Of a stretch of 64,000 nucleotides of DNA, positions 23,671 to 34,733 are shown in pieces. Within the stretch, counting starts at the first letter, position 1. Every line of letters starts with the position of its first letter. The stretch covers positions 1,302,001 through 1,366,000 of the forward strand of contig CAUWAG010000008.1 in NCBI GenBank assembly GCA_963556695.1, given 5' to 3'. The notes below the pieces were generated by a model. The model was not told the DNA's origin. It saw nothing but the letters and a program-made list of their open reading frames with translations, and made no database searches. The DNA comes from Anthostomella pinea. Taxonomy: Eukaryota; Ascomycota; Sordariomycetes; Xylariales; Xylariaceae. Both the position numbers and the translations under genes were made by a program.

Positions 23671-24897
23671 ATGACACCTTTTATGGAGTCTTTCAAGTCC
23701 GAAGAGCAATATGGCCGCCCTCTGACACTCATGGGACTGCCACTTGAAATACGTGAGATGATCTGGGAAGAAGCATTGCCCCGCCGAGTCATTTCCGCGG
23801 ATCACAACGAATCGACGTTCCTGCCGGGCCCCCCTTCAATCGCCCAAGTCTGCCGAGAGTCCCGCGCCTTTGCCATCAGAAGCGGCTCACCACGCACCTT
23901 CGACCACGTCGACGGCAGCCCTCGGGGCACGTGGTTCGATGCATCACGCGATGTTGTGCTGGGAAACCACGGTCCGTGTTCATGTCCACCATCACCGGTA
24001 CCCCAAGGTCGCCCGGAACCCCGCTGCAGATGCTTCTGGTCATCTCTTCGCTCGATCACTTTGCAGAGCAACTGGCTAGACTCACGCCCTTTGGAACGCT
24101 TCACATTCAAAGACCGACTCGATAATGAACCCAGAAGACCGCTCAGACCGCTGTCCTCAATCATGCTAACAGCACTGGGATGGCGGCACAAGACACACAA
24201 GTACTCCAAGCTACAGAAAATCAACATCTTCCCCGCCCAAGACTGTCTCAGGGACTTCTACCCCAAGAACAGCTTCCCCTACTGGCCCCGCGAGGTCCTG
24301 GACCTGCTGTTCGAGAACAACACCATCCGCCTCGTCGACCTCCGCGACGCACACGAGGTTGCCGGCGTGGTGTCGACCCTCAGCGCCCACTACTGGAGCG
24401 AGCCCTGCGGGCGCTTCATCCAGCGCGCCCACGAAGCCGTCGTGGACAAGAGGTGGAACCGCTGGGAGGAGACCGTGCACGATCTGAAACACGAATGGCT
24501 GACGAGTAGCTACTACCGCGGCCGCGCTGACGATGTGCTTGCTCGTGTCTTGGTCAATCACCGGTACGAAGACTGGGACGTCAACGACCCCTGGATCAAG
24601 GAGGCGTTGGCGAAGATGCCGGAGATCTGTCCGGTGTATCCGCTCATCAACTACGACGAGAAGGATTGGCGGTCTGGCACGCGTGAGGATGAGGGGGGAC
24701 GACGGCAGAAAGTGGAACGCATGGTCGTCCGCGACGGGGAGGCTTGGACGTGGGCGGCTCCCGAGGTGCACACCGAAGACGATGGCAACCAAGAACAGCG
24801 GGAGTCGGATCAGGGTTCAGACACAGACGTACCTCCTCAGCCTGAGGTCATCCAGACCAGGGTTGAGCATCGTCACAGAATAAAACGACAGCTTTAA
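23671..24897 (+). CDS. 2EXR-domain protein (fungal, unknown function)
   Basis: A single-exon protein of 408 residues. Residues 16-70 carry the 2EXR signature: LPLEIREMIWEEALP, a spacer, then PPSIAQVCRESRAFA, the two ExR-containing helices typical of this F-box-like fungal family. The remainder is a charged helical region with many Trp residues and an acidic, Gln-rich C-terminus. Such proteins are numerous in moulds and none has a firm biochemical role. The start is the first in-frame ATG of the open frame; a second Met (MESF) lies five codons later. Confidence 0.8.
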   Translation: MTPFMESFKSEEQYGRPLTLMGLPLEIREMIWEEALPRRVISADHNESTFLPGPPSIAQVCRESRAFAIRSGSPRTFDHVDGSPRGTWFDASRDVVLGNHGPCSCPPSPVPQGRPEPRCRCFWSSLRSITLQSNWLDSRPLERFTFKDRLDNEPRRPLRPLSSIMLTALGWRHKTHKYSKLQKINIFPAQDCLRDFYPKNSFPYWPREVLDLLFENNTIRLVDLRDAHEVAGVVSTLSAHYWSEPCGRFIQRAHEAVVDKRWNRWEETVHDLKHEWLTSSYYRGRADDVLARVLVNHRYEDWDVNDPWIKEALAKMPEICPVYPLINYDEKDWRSGTREDEGGRRQKVERMVVRDGEAWTWAAPEVHTEDDGNQEQRESDQGSDTDVPPQPEVIQTRVEHRHRIKRQL

Positions 24898-26572
24898 TAA
24901 AGCAAGCCAAGAGGGCGGGCTGGCTGAGTGTCTAAACACCAACGTCAACCTTTGCTGCTTCGAGGCAAGTTTTCGCGCTGTGGGCCTTTCGCATACTCGT
25001 ATGGATCTAATGTCGACTCCCTCCAGTCCCCACCCCCCCAATCCGTTAGCCTGAAGGCGGCCACCACACCCAGACGAGTAGCTCGATTAGTAGATAAATG
25101 TCTGGATTAGAAATCAGATATAACTCGTTGAGTCTGCGTGCCAACCGTACCCCAGTGAGTCGGTGACTTCGTGGAAATCATCCTGTTGTCGAGGACCCAG
25201 TACAGATCACAGCTTTTACAATCACCAGCCTTCCTCTGATTACATGTATAACATCGCCGAAGCGCTCTACGTACTCAGAGGCGTATCCCGAGGTAGGGTT
25301 CGACAATCACCCAAGAGCCAAGACTGATACGTGCCATCAGAGTAAGGGGAATAGCTTCGGGCAACCTAACAGGCAGCTTCTCATCAATTATAGTATGAAT
25401 GCCCAGGATCTAAAAGGCTTATCTTACCTGAGAAGAACACTGCCTCGGGTCCCCAAGGAATGACACGAAGAACATGACTAACCGACCTAGCTGACCGCCT
25501 GCGAATCACATGTGCGTTCTGAATAATGGTGAGTACAGTACAGCAGGTCAGTGCCTTTAATAGCCTACCGAAACCCTTGAAGGGATCGATAGTTACTTGG
25601 ACGAGACCGAACTATACAAAGGGGCTATACAGCCAGGAAACACCGTCCTTCTCACGCTCCACGAGGACAGCGATACCAACGCCTGAACTCGATGCGAAAG
25701 CGTTGTTCAGACAAGAGATCCCTGCCTGGAACCTCGACGTATGATCAACCACAGTCCTTCGAAGGACTCACTGACCGAGGCAACAAGCCATCGTCCCACA
25801 CAACGACACCTTAGCAACCCCGGACTAGACGAAAAGCACAGCACAACCAGACCACCCCTGTTCGTCACTTCACATGCCTCACCTCACCATACAGACCGCT
25901 TAGGCTCACACAGAGCGCGAAAAGCAGCCCCACGAGAAACTCGCTCCCGAAACCCGCCCAGAAGCAGACAAAAGCCGGCGGCAGCACACTGCGGCCACAG
26001 AAGTTCAAGAACCCCAGCGGCTCCTCCCCCTCGCTCAACGACAAAGAAACGAGCGCTGCATCTCACCCCGCCAGTCCGCCAGGCAGCGGATAATACGTCC
26101 GCGCCGGCCCATGCCTATACAGCCGGCCGCCGCCCACGGCCGCAGTATACAACAAGCCAGAGCCCCAGAATTCCCACGGTGACTGTCAGTCCGAGGCATA
26201 ATGATTCCGTCGTGCGCCCGGCGGTGATGCTCTGGACGTCGTAAAGTCGGCCTTGAAGAACTTGGACTTGGTCTTTGAAGTTTCGATCCTGCGCTGGGAC
26301 CTGGCCACGAGCAGATTCACTCTGTATACAAGCAGACGAAGAAATAGGGGACGGATGGCTTGACTCTAGACCACAGAGCCGGCTAGACTTGCATGAGCTG
26401 ATGGTGTGAAGCACGAAGGAAATTTACTGACGAGAGAAGTAAGAGGGCGTCGAGATAGAGATACTACTGTTGTCATCGGCTGCGTTAATGAGACAGATGG
26501 GGGGTTACTTATACGTGCCGAATCCATCAGCATGAGCAATTGAGAGTTTGCGACGAGGGGCTCAGATTGGTG
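24898..26572. other. Intergenic region with weak coding hints
   Basis: No firm gene. On the minus strand a frame ending at 26115 shows a helical stretch (FKDQVQVLQGRLYDVQ) followed by a hydrophobic segment (LGLTVTVGILGLWLVVY), like a tail-anchored coiled-coil protein. I could not find a start or convincing upstream exons. The plus-strand ORF at 25741-26244 is basic and low-complexity and is judged a shadow. Confidence 0.3.
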
Positions 26573-27069
26573 TCATGAGGACGGACGATCGACGTTCACA
26601 AAGATGACGATGCGACTGAATACAGTCACAAGTGTAGAGTGGCAAGTTCCCACATTGCCACTTTCCTCTACCAGCCTGCCGTCCATGCTGTACGTTCGGT
26701 GTATTAGGCAGGCAAAGAGCATGGGCTCCTGCTGAACGGACTGGCCGGCTGGTATCGAAGTCGAAAAGGACCATCGAATCTTACGCATGCAGCACAGCTC
26801 CTTAAAGCCCATACCTGCTTCCTGACGACCCATGTCGCATAGCGCTCCGTACTCGTGCGGGCATGCGAAATTCACGTTGAACGCTGCCTGTCAGGTCAAC
26901 TGGCGACTATGGCAGTCTGATCCTCCACGCTCGGCATGGCAGACCGCGGGGTCTGATCAAGTTGATGTCAGTATCACTGCATGCAATGTAGTTACTTTCA
27001 CAGAGAATTAGCTCACTTACGTGACTGGTTGCCATCGGAGACATACACCAAGGTATAGTGCCGCGCCAT
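26573..27069 (-). pseudogene. Doubtful Cys-rich gene with an internal TGA
   Basis: A possible first exon (27021-27069, MARHYTLVYVSDGNQ) ends at a consensus donor GTAAGT. A 68-nt intron with acceptor GATCAG joins it in frame to an open stretch from 26952 down to 26573, interrupted only by one TGA at 26891-26893. The predicted peptide has regularly spaced Cys (AVCHAE, SDCHSR, FACPHEYGALCD, ELCC). I do not recognise it, and there is no signal peptide. It could be a recently dead gene, a gene with another intron that skips the TGA, or chance. Confidence 0.3.
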
Positions 27070-27212
27070 TACGCAGCTATAGAGACGACTGGAACAGATC
27101 AGCACGATGACATGTATCAGGACAAATATAGCATGAAGTAGATTCACTCACATTCTCATCTTTTGCGCTGCCTCCTCCTTATAACCCCTCAGCCCCCCCA
27201 AACGTCCCTTCC

Positions 27213-27662
27213 TCACGCCCGCGCGTCAAAAACGACAGTAATCTCCTCCAGCCGCCGCTCCACCTCCTCGACGGCCCGTTCCTCTCGCATCTGCTTCCCC
27301 ATCTTGGCCCTGTGGGCCTTCTTGCGGTCCTTCTTCTCCTGCTTCTCCAGCGCCGCCAGTGCCTCCTTTGCCTCCTGTGCGCGACCCGCCTCCAGCAGCC
27401 GCTCGTGGGCCCGCTGCTCGGCGCGCGCGTACCACTCCTTGCGAGGCGTCGGGGAGGAGGACAGCGGCTCGCCGGTCGCGGCGTCGCAGGCGGGTGTCGG
27501 TGCGAAGCGCGGACTTTTCTTTCCGGAGGGCGAGCGTGATGCAGACGACGAGGAAGGAGTTCGTGGGTAGAAAACGTCGTAGCTGGCGTTGATGTCCTCC
27601 ACACTGCGCCTCTTCTGCTGCTGGGCAGCGCATGCAGGTGCGTTGGTAGTGGTAGAGAACAT
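27213..27662 (-). CDS. Hypothetical small coiled-coil protein (149 aa)
   Basis: One exon, starting at MFSTTTNAP. The N-terminal 80 residues are Ser/Pro-rich and disordered, with KKRRSVED-like basic patches. Residues about 85-140 are a continuous charged helix (RAEQRAHERLLEAGRAQEAK..., then KKDRKKAHRAKMGKQMREER), predicting a coiled coil and possible nuclear targeting. A short hydrophobic tail ends the protein. No family was recognised. The strong heptad-like pattern makes a chance ORF unlikely. Confidence 0.6.
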   Translation of the reverse strand: MFSTTTNAPACAAQQQKRRSVEDINASYDVFYPRTPSSSSASRSPSGKKSPRFAPTPACDAATGEPLSSSPTPRKEWYARAEQRAHERLLEAGRAQEAKEALAALEKQEKKDRKKAHRAKMGKQMREERAVEEVERRLEEITVVFDARA

Positions 27663-28473
27663 GTCTGCGGTTGAGCGGAAGATAAAGTGAGAAAATTGGT
27701 GGTTGTAAAGCTGATGTGGGTAAATCAATTACCTGCAAGGGGAGAAATGGAAAAGTTGACAGTGCAGAATGGAGAACTACGACGCAGTCGTCGTTCCGGA
27801 TAGCTTTGATGTAACGGAGATGCGTGTTGGGAGTTGTTGGCTGCGAGGTATAGTTCTTGCGATCAGACGAACCGAGTTCCAAACGTGACTCTTATGTAGA
27901 TGCAGGTGTGGAAAAAAGCGTCAATCGAATTGTCAAATTCCCTTGTCTTATGTCTTTGAGCAAAAGCCGACCACTGCACCTCTTTGGCCCCCACCCTTTC
28001 AAAATGTTCCTTGTGCTCTAAGAATTGATTGTTTCCACGTTTAAGCATGCATCGCCGGACAAAGCAAGACCTAGAGCACCCGGATAATCTGCCAAATGAG
28101 CGGCCGATGGCGAGTGCACCAGGGAACGACCAGTCTGAGGCGAGCAGCCGCTCGAGGCACTCAACGACAACTTCTCCATCGATAAGTTCGGCGACTCGGC
28201 TACGTGACGCCGAGCACCAGGGCGACCATCATCGGGGCCACGGAGACCAGCAACAACGAAGATGTGGCGACATTCTACATCTACGGCGCAGCTGCGAAAG
28301 GACCCAAGAAAGCCTTCGGCGGCACCTATGCCTTCGTCCGGTGGCGACGCGGTGAAAGCTTAGGGGGCACGCGTTTCGACCGTTGACTTCGGCTCCTTCG
28401 CAGCTTGCCTTATTTACAAACCGTATGAGCGAGAAAGTAGGGTACCCAACGGCGCGCAAATCAACAAAACGCA
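27663..28473. other. Spacer holding one unrecognised relic
   Basis: Upstream region of the coiled-coil gene and 3' flank of the membrane-protein gene. The only coding-like sequence is the relic at 28151-28386. Confidence 0.4.
28151..28386 (+). pseudogene. Possible frameshifted gene fragment, family unknown
   Basis: Two protein-like frames abut: LEALNDNFSIDKFGDSA to about 28200, then YVTPSTRATIIGATETSNN and FGGTYAFVRWRRG from 28201, in a frame shifted by one base. Joined, they read as one beta-rich segment of about 75 residues. There is no start, and the frame ends at 28386. It may be the remnant of a secreted or beta-barrel protein, but I cannot name it. Confidence 0.28.
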
Positions 28474-29794
28474 TCATGACTGCTCTCTAGACATTTCCAC
28501 AGGATGTTTGACCAGGCTCTCATACAATTGTATTACGCTGCCAATCAAGAACGCCCATGAGCCTAGGATGATATTAGCTGGTGCCATAAATGACCAGGAT
28601 AGACGGTCACTTACCCCAAAACGTAGAGCAGCTCGCCTGGTACTCCCTCCAATACGCTGTCCCGAAGCCAAAGATGGGGCATAACGTGAATCCAATGCCA
28701 CCGATCAGATTCCACAGTCCAATATGCCACCCCAGCACACCGAACGCCGGCTGCCACCAATGCTTCTGCGTCTCGATCATGAACAGCGTTCCCGACACGA
28801 CGAAGCCTGTCCCGCCGACGACCTGCGGGACCCAGTACACGCCGTTCAACACGCTCACCGGAGACAGATGGTCGTAGATGCCCGGCAGCGCGGTGAACCC
28901 CGAGATCCAGAAGACGGTTGCGCCGAACATCTGCGCACTACAAGCGATGAAGCCGAGATCGTGGAAAGAATGGGTACGGAGCTCGTGCCACGAGGGCCAC
29001 CAGACCCAGGACTTGTCACCTGGTGACATGCCGTCGGTGGAGACTGTCGGATTCTTCTCGCCCACCGCAACACCTTCGCCCTGAGGCGGCTTACCAACGA
29101 GATTACCTCTGTTGCCGTGATGATGCGTACAACCGTCCGGCTTGACCCGACCAACGCCATGTTCGACGCAGCCCTCGTATGCCCTCTCCAATGCCCAGCC
29201 GAAGCAGCCTGCCCTGTTCTCGTTGACAGCTTCGAGCATGAGGAGTACGGAGCCGATCTCGAAGACTGTAGCGCCGATGAAGGCTGTGATACCGCCACCG
29301 TAAAGCGTCTCGCCTGGGAACTCGGTGCTTGGGTTCGTGAATGGTAGAAAAGCGAAAAAGGCGTTGATGACCCAGATGACGCTACCCCATGTAAAGACCA
29401 CAGCGACAAGGTAGCTCACGTCCCAGACCGGGTAGTAACAAAGCATGCGGCCGATTGTCCTCGTGATCTCTTTCAGGCTGGTGGTGGGCGGTGGTGCAGC
29501 ATATTTCGCGTCCGCTGCCTCGCTTGGCTTGACCACAAGTGCGTGCCTGCCTTTGCGGTTATCGCGAGACGTCCATTTATATCCCAAATTTGACGTGTCC
29601 GTTGGCTGCTCCGTGGCATCTTCTGCTGAGGTTTCGGGTGCGGTGCTCGACTTCGCGCTGGGTACGTGGTCATAGTGTGCTTGCGTCGGGTTGAGGAAGG
29701 AGATTGGACCGTGGATCTTATGCTTGTTGAGTTGTACGTCTGGACGGTTGCGCAGTGGCTCCCGCTCGGGATTGAAGACTTTATTACGGCTCAT
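28474..29794 (-). CDS. Fungal multi-pass integral membrane protein, unknown function
   Basis: Two exons (28615-29794 and 28474-28562, 52-nt intron with GTAAGT donor and CCTAG acceptor) give 422 residues. A polar N-terminus of about 115 residues is followed by about eight hydrophobic segments, including SYLVAVVFTWGSVIWVINAFF, a glycine-rich GGITAFIGATVFEIGSVLL, and a C-terminal WAFLIGSVIQLYESL that only appears after splicing. A His/Gly-rich hydrophilic loop (CTHHHGNRGN) lies in the middle. I know similar proteins as conserved mould membrane proteins without an assigned role. The start is MSRNKVF, because the longer frame adds leader-like residues. Confidence 0.75.
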
Positions 29795-30558
29795 GATGCT
29801 AATTAGGTAACAGTTGGAAGACCTCGAGTGGAAGCAACGATGCTGCTGAACTGGAAGCTGCGCAACGACGTCAATTGGCTGATGGGTCTGGAGCAACGGC
29901 GCTTGCATGTGTTACGTAATACGAATCTATCCGTCCATACAGGACAAAGCCTGCTTGCGGCCAAGCATTACCAAGCTTTTTAGCTCCTTCCCCCCCTTAG
30001 ACATTAACTGATCTGATCCGTATGGCACACCATGATGTGTAGCATTAACGACTATTTAGATATGTACATGATCTCGGAGAAATATCCCCTTACATACACA
30101 CTATGCTCGTCACGAGCCTCACGCCTTTTATCGTTTTGGGGTATGCACTTAGCCACCAGCCGCGGGGCTCTCTCATCACGCCCATGAGATGTAGAAACAA
30201 CACAGAAAGGCCACATCATTCGGGTATTGTAGGTGGTATCGCAGTGCAGCCTAGAGGTGTATCGAAGTTTGGACTTCCAAAAGTACAAGAAAATAAAGAG
30301 GATGCTGTCAAGCAGGTGGTCCTTCCACTTATGAGCCTTGAGGAAAAGGTAAGAGGGAGAAAGCAGGCAAAATGCTGCAATGGTGAAAAGGATGGGTCCA
30401 GACTCTCGGACCGTGGAGGCACGAATGAAAGTGCGAGCCTGCACCTTCCGTCGAAGAACGAATCGGGTCTGGGGGTTATCTGTCATAATCAAGGAGAATA
30501 TTTGGTGTCGGGGTGGTGTGGTACTGGGTGGAATGGTTCATGACCAGCCTCCACGAAA
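29795..30558. other. Gene-free spacer
   Basis: Presumed promoter of the membrane protein and 3' flank of the ADF-H gene. ORFs on both strands around 30052-30543 overlap each other and look non-coding. Confidence 0.4.
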
Positions 30559-33500
30559 CTAAGGACCATGGGAAGCTTGACTTTGGTGTGCGTCTTGCAA
30601 GGCTGCGTCCAGGTTAGCGGACTCGTAAATACAATACAACCGGCATAGCTGTGTGTTGTAGAATCACTTACTGTGTAGCACGCTCAGTTGGCCGGCTCGG
30701 TCCTCACAGGCAACCTGTAGGCACGAGCCTTCCATAAGATCCAACACGACACTGTTTGGCAACTCCTGAACCTCGACATCGGGAACGTATGGTGTGCGGA
30801 AGTCGCTCAAGTGGTAGCGCTTGGTGCCGACACCAGCCGTCTTCTCCTTTCCGTTCGAGCCCTGGATAGCACTCAGGAAAAGGAAGCCTTGTGAGTCTAG
30901 GCACATGCTTCTGCGCTTCCACAGTAGATTGTCTGGGAACTGAACATTGACATCACCCATGTATGCCACAATCGTAGGCTGGGAAGCGATATGCGGGCCC
31001 GTAGCGGAGAGACTCGCGAGCTGGTCTGCGTCTTCCTCTGCTAGAGTAGGTGAGATATGAGCGGTCCCGTTCTTGCGACCACCGACAAAGGAATTTGACA
31101 GCCGGCGCATGAACCGCGATGCGCGGTTTTTGGACTTCTTGTCGTTTGTGCCCTTGCCGTCATCCTCTGAGCCATCGCTGAATGCAACAGGGGACAAGGG
31201 TGTTGGTGTGGCTTCATTGTCTTGTTCGGGGGAGAAAGATGAACGCCGACTCGATATCGACAAGCGACGTGCGAAGCCGCCTGAGTTGTGGTGAGCTGAA
31301 GGTGGTCGGGCGGGTGACTTGGCCCAGCTTGGAGCAGGTGACATGACCGCCAGATTATCAGCTGACTTGCTGGAGGTGGATCGATCTTTGATGAAATCTC
31401 TCATGATATTCAAGGATGATCGTCTCTTGGCTTTTCGTTCACCATCTTCGGACGTCGTTTTACGTTCGCGTCTCTCCTGAATAGTTTCCTGCGGTGTCTC
31501 CACTGGGGTCTGTTCCGCTATGGGCAGTTGCTCAGGTAGCTCGGCCCTCTGTACGTCGACCAACAAAGGTGACTGTTTCAGATCGAGAGTTGACGGTTCA
31601 GCGGGGTCCTGGTATTGTTCCGGCTTCTTACTGGTCTGATTCGATCCGCGGATGATCCGAGCTGTGACCTGTATCGACTCTGGACGTCCAGGAGATGCGC
31701 CTTGACCTTCAAACTTATTGAGTCTGCTGGCTACTGACCCGGATCTCTCCCTGCGCCCGTTACCTTGTGCATCGGGAGTCGACTCTCTTGAGAAGTCAGG
31801 AGTAGGCGTCTGACGAGTCAAAGAACTCGCCCGATCCACCACAGAAGGTGAGTTCGACGGCTCTCTTGCGGTCGGCTTACGCACAGTAAAAAAGGTCGAG
31901 GAGGGCGTAGCTGTTCTAGGCCGGCCATCCTCGCCACCGGGACTGCCGGATAGAGCTTCTAGAGCCTTGATACGCTGGGAGATGCCCGACCCGAGATTGT
32001 TCTTCTTAGATTGTAGTCCAGCACTGGATGCTTGGCGAGTGATTGTGTGTAGATATGCTGCACCGCCTGATGAAACACTCCTTGCACTGCTCTGAGATAC
32101 GTCGCCAGGTACTGGTACTTGAAGTGTTCCGCGCATGGGGCTTGAGACGGTGCGAGATGGCTGGACCCTTAGCTTCAGTGGGTTGTGATTTGGGAAGACT
32201 GGAGTAATGGGCGATTTGGACAATGGCATGGGTCTTGCCTGCTGCACTGTCGCTGATTGGAGTTCCTCCATCAGAGCATCGTCGTCGAGCAATGGATCGG
32301 AATACTCGGAGTGAGGTGTGCTTTTGGCTGTAAAGTCAGTCCGAATGGGCTCAATACCAGTCTTACGCCTAGCCGACTTGGGTGGTGTAGGAAGTCTGAG
32401 CTGCGGATTCGTCGCCTCGGATGGCTCGCTCTCATCTATCACCGGGGTTGCCGTATACCCTGTGACCGGTACAGCTGGAACAGGATCGGAAGGAATCGTA
32501 AGATCTTGTCTGGAGAACTTGGATTTGAGACTTGGAGTAGTCGGTGACTTTGAAGACGTCGACGTTGGTGACCTCTGATCATTCGAGGAGAACTTGGACA
32601 AGGGTATACCCAGCGGTGGTGACTTGCGAGGTTTACTGTCATTGCCGGACAAAGCGATCTCCAAAGGGCGGGCGTCAGAGGTTTCTCTGGGTCTAGTACT
32701 GTCGACCTCTATAGATTCCTTGACTTCAGATTCCCTTGTTTGTAGAGGCGGTTGCTCAATCTCTAGAATCTCATGGGATTCCTCAGCAACTTTAGTAGTC
32801 GGGTCGTCTTCGCCGTCTGAGACATCGGTCTCCCCTGTTACAGGTTCTGGGCTTTGAGCTGCTTCTGGTGGGTTATCTTCCGGGGTTTCAACGGCGCTCA
32901 TACGCAGCCCGGCCTCTTCTATGATTTCTGAGAGCTCCTCAGGTCCATCATCAGCGTCCTCATCGTCTGTCTCTGCACCTGTCCCTTTGGACGCTTGGAT
33001 CGTTTCGTCAGTCAGCTCCGACAATGATGATGCTTTGGTAGAGTCACCAATCTCTGATGAAGATGCAGCTGTCGGGGAAGGTGGGTGTGAGTCTGAGATA
33101 GTATCGTCTGAATGTGTGTCAGAGTTGATAGTTATCGCAGTGGGCAAGTCGGCAGCCACACCGGAATCTGTGTTTGAAAACGACCGGATGTTGTCACTCT
33201 TCTTGTCATGGAAAGGTTCCTCGGATCCCTGCTCGTCAGGCATTTCCTTTTCTTCCATTATTGGCGGGCTCTTATTGCTCGCTGATGGTTGTGGTGACAT
33301 TGCGCTCATCATCTTCTTTTTCTCTCTTAGCTTCATAGCCTTCATAAGACGCGCCTTCTCGGGCGTCACCTTGCTTTCTTTCGTAGACGTAGCCATCGAC
33401 GACGTCATGGACTTGATAGAAGCTCCCGAGCTTGTAGCTGGCCTTGGTGGAAGTTGGTTCACTGCAGCTTCATGCAATACGTCCGGTGTATTGATATACG

Positions 33501-34733
33501 CTGGCGGACCGACGTCCGAAGCGCTATGCCCGTTCTGTCCAGACTGCTCGTCCACTTCTTGATCTTGCGATGTGCCCTTTTTCGACCCTCTGGAAAAGAA
33601 CTTAAAGCCGGCCGGAAGCGCTGCGACTGGGCGGAAGTTTCCTGCAGTGGATGGCCTCTTGCTGACATCTAGCGACGGGCGTGGGCCAAGCTTCACCTTC
33701 GGTTTACCGTATGTATAGGTTGCGGAGCTGAAAAGTTCGGGGCGCGTCGTTTGCGAGGACATGCGCTGGTCGTATTCGGATTGTGCAGCAGGCGAAGTTG
33801 GTCGTTCTGCTCCTGCGAAATTTGGGACAACGCTGGTTGAGGCGAAATTTGTTTCTTGCGGAATATTTATTTGTTGACGATCAAGGACGAGGGGCTCAGG
33901 CAGCAAAGGCGAACGTGGACGCTCTGAATATATCGATGATGCCGGTCTTTCTTCTTCCTTGACGACCGATTGCCTCTTTCTATCTCTTTCCTCTTCTTCC
34001 ACCTCTTCCACGATCTCATTTAGCCTCCGTCGTCGTAGTGAGCTCGAAGATGATGATGACGAGCCCGAAGCAGCATGGAGCGAACAAGCTGACGAAAGTT
34101 TGCTGTCCTTGAGGTCCTTCGCCGTTGTAATGTCGAAAACGATGCTGTAAGGGGTAAAACGTTCGCAGACCGCATTGAAGTGTACTACCGCCCGAGCTGC
34201 CCAACCGGATATACGCCCAGTTAGCCACGCGTTTCTCAAACAATTCCAGATCTGCGCAAAACAGGACAAAGGGGTTCAACCAAGCAAGGCCTCATACCTT
34301 GAACAAGCCTGGAGCAGTCGTCAGGCATGTACTTCACAATAACATTCCTCCGGCGGTATCTGAGAAAGCCGTACAGTGGCGAGACCTCCTCGTACTTTGC
34401 GATAGTGTTGCGCATCTCTATGACGCCACCATGTCCACGAGCGAGGAGTTCGACTTCATCGCGACTTGCGTACTTGAGGAGGAACCTATTCCCAACGAGG
34501 TTCCGGTCAGCATCACTCGAGGATAGAGAGGACAAGCGGCACGGGGAACAACTGGGAATAAAGGGCACTCAAGCGGATCGCCTGCTACGATCCGGAGATG
34601 ATCGCACCACCGAAGCATCGGCAGAAGTCGTAAGGGGGACAAGAAAGGCCGGGTCTTACCATCCTCCGAACTCGGCAGAGACAGCTTCGTAGGCTTCCTG
34701 GACCTCCGCACAGTCCAACCCGTTCAACGACAT
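30559..34733 (-). CDS. ADF-H (cofilin/drebrin-type) actin-binding protein with long acidic tail
   Basis: Four exons (34660-34733, 34298-34485, 30672-34196, 30559-30602), all GT-AG, give 1276 residues. Residues 1-135 form an ADF-H domain: LDCAEVQEAYEAV, FLLKYASRDEVELLARG, SPLYGFLRYRRRNVIVKYMPDDCSRLVQ and VVHFNAVCERF are in family order, and the drebrin/Abp1-like layout suggests F-actin binding. Next come KR-rich and acidic, Ser/Pro-rich disordered stretches with many phosphorylatable sites. Around 1135-1270 there is a conserved globular C-terminus (VQFPDNLLWKRR, KRYHLSDF, SVVLDLMEGSCLQVACEDR), PH-like by my reading. It probably acts at cortical actin. The last exon adds only about 14 residues. 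The N-terminal domain is firm, the C-terminal role is inference. Confidence 0.82.

Noticed and set aside
25741..26244. 167-codon basic ORF
   Set aside because: Composition (Arg/Pro/Thr/His) is that of a shadow frame, and a better minus-strand reading overlaps it.
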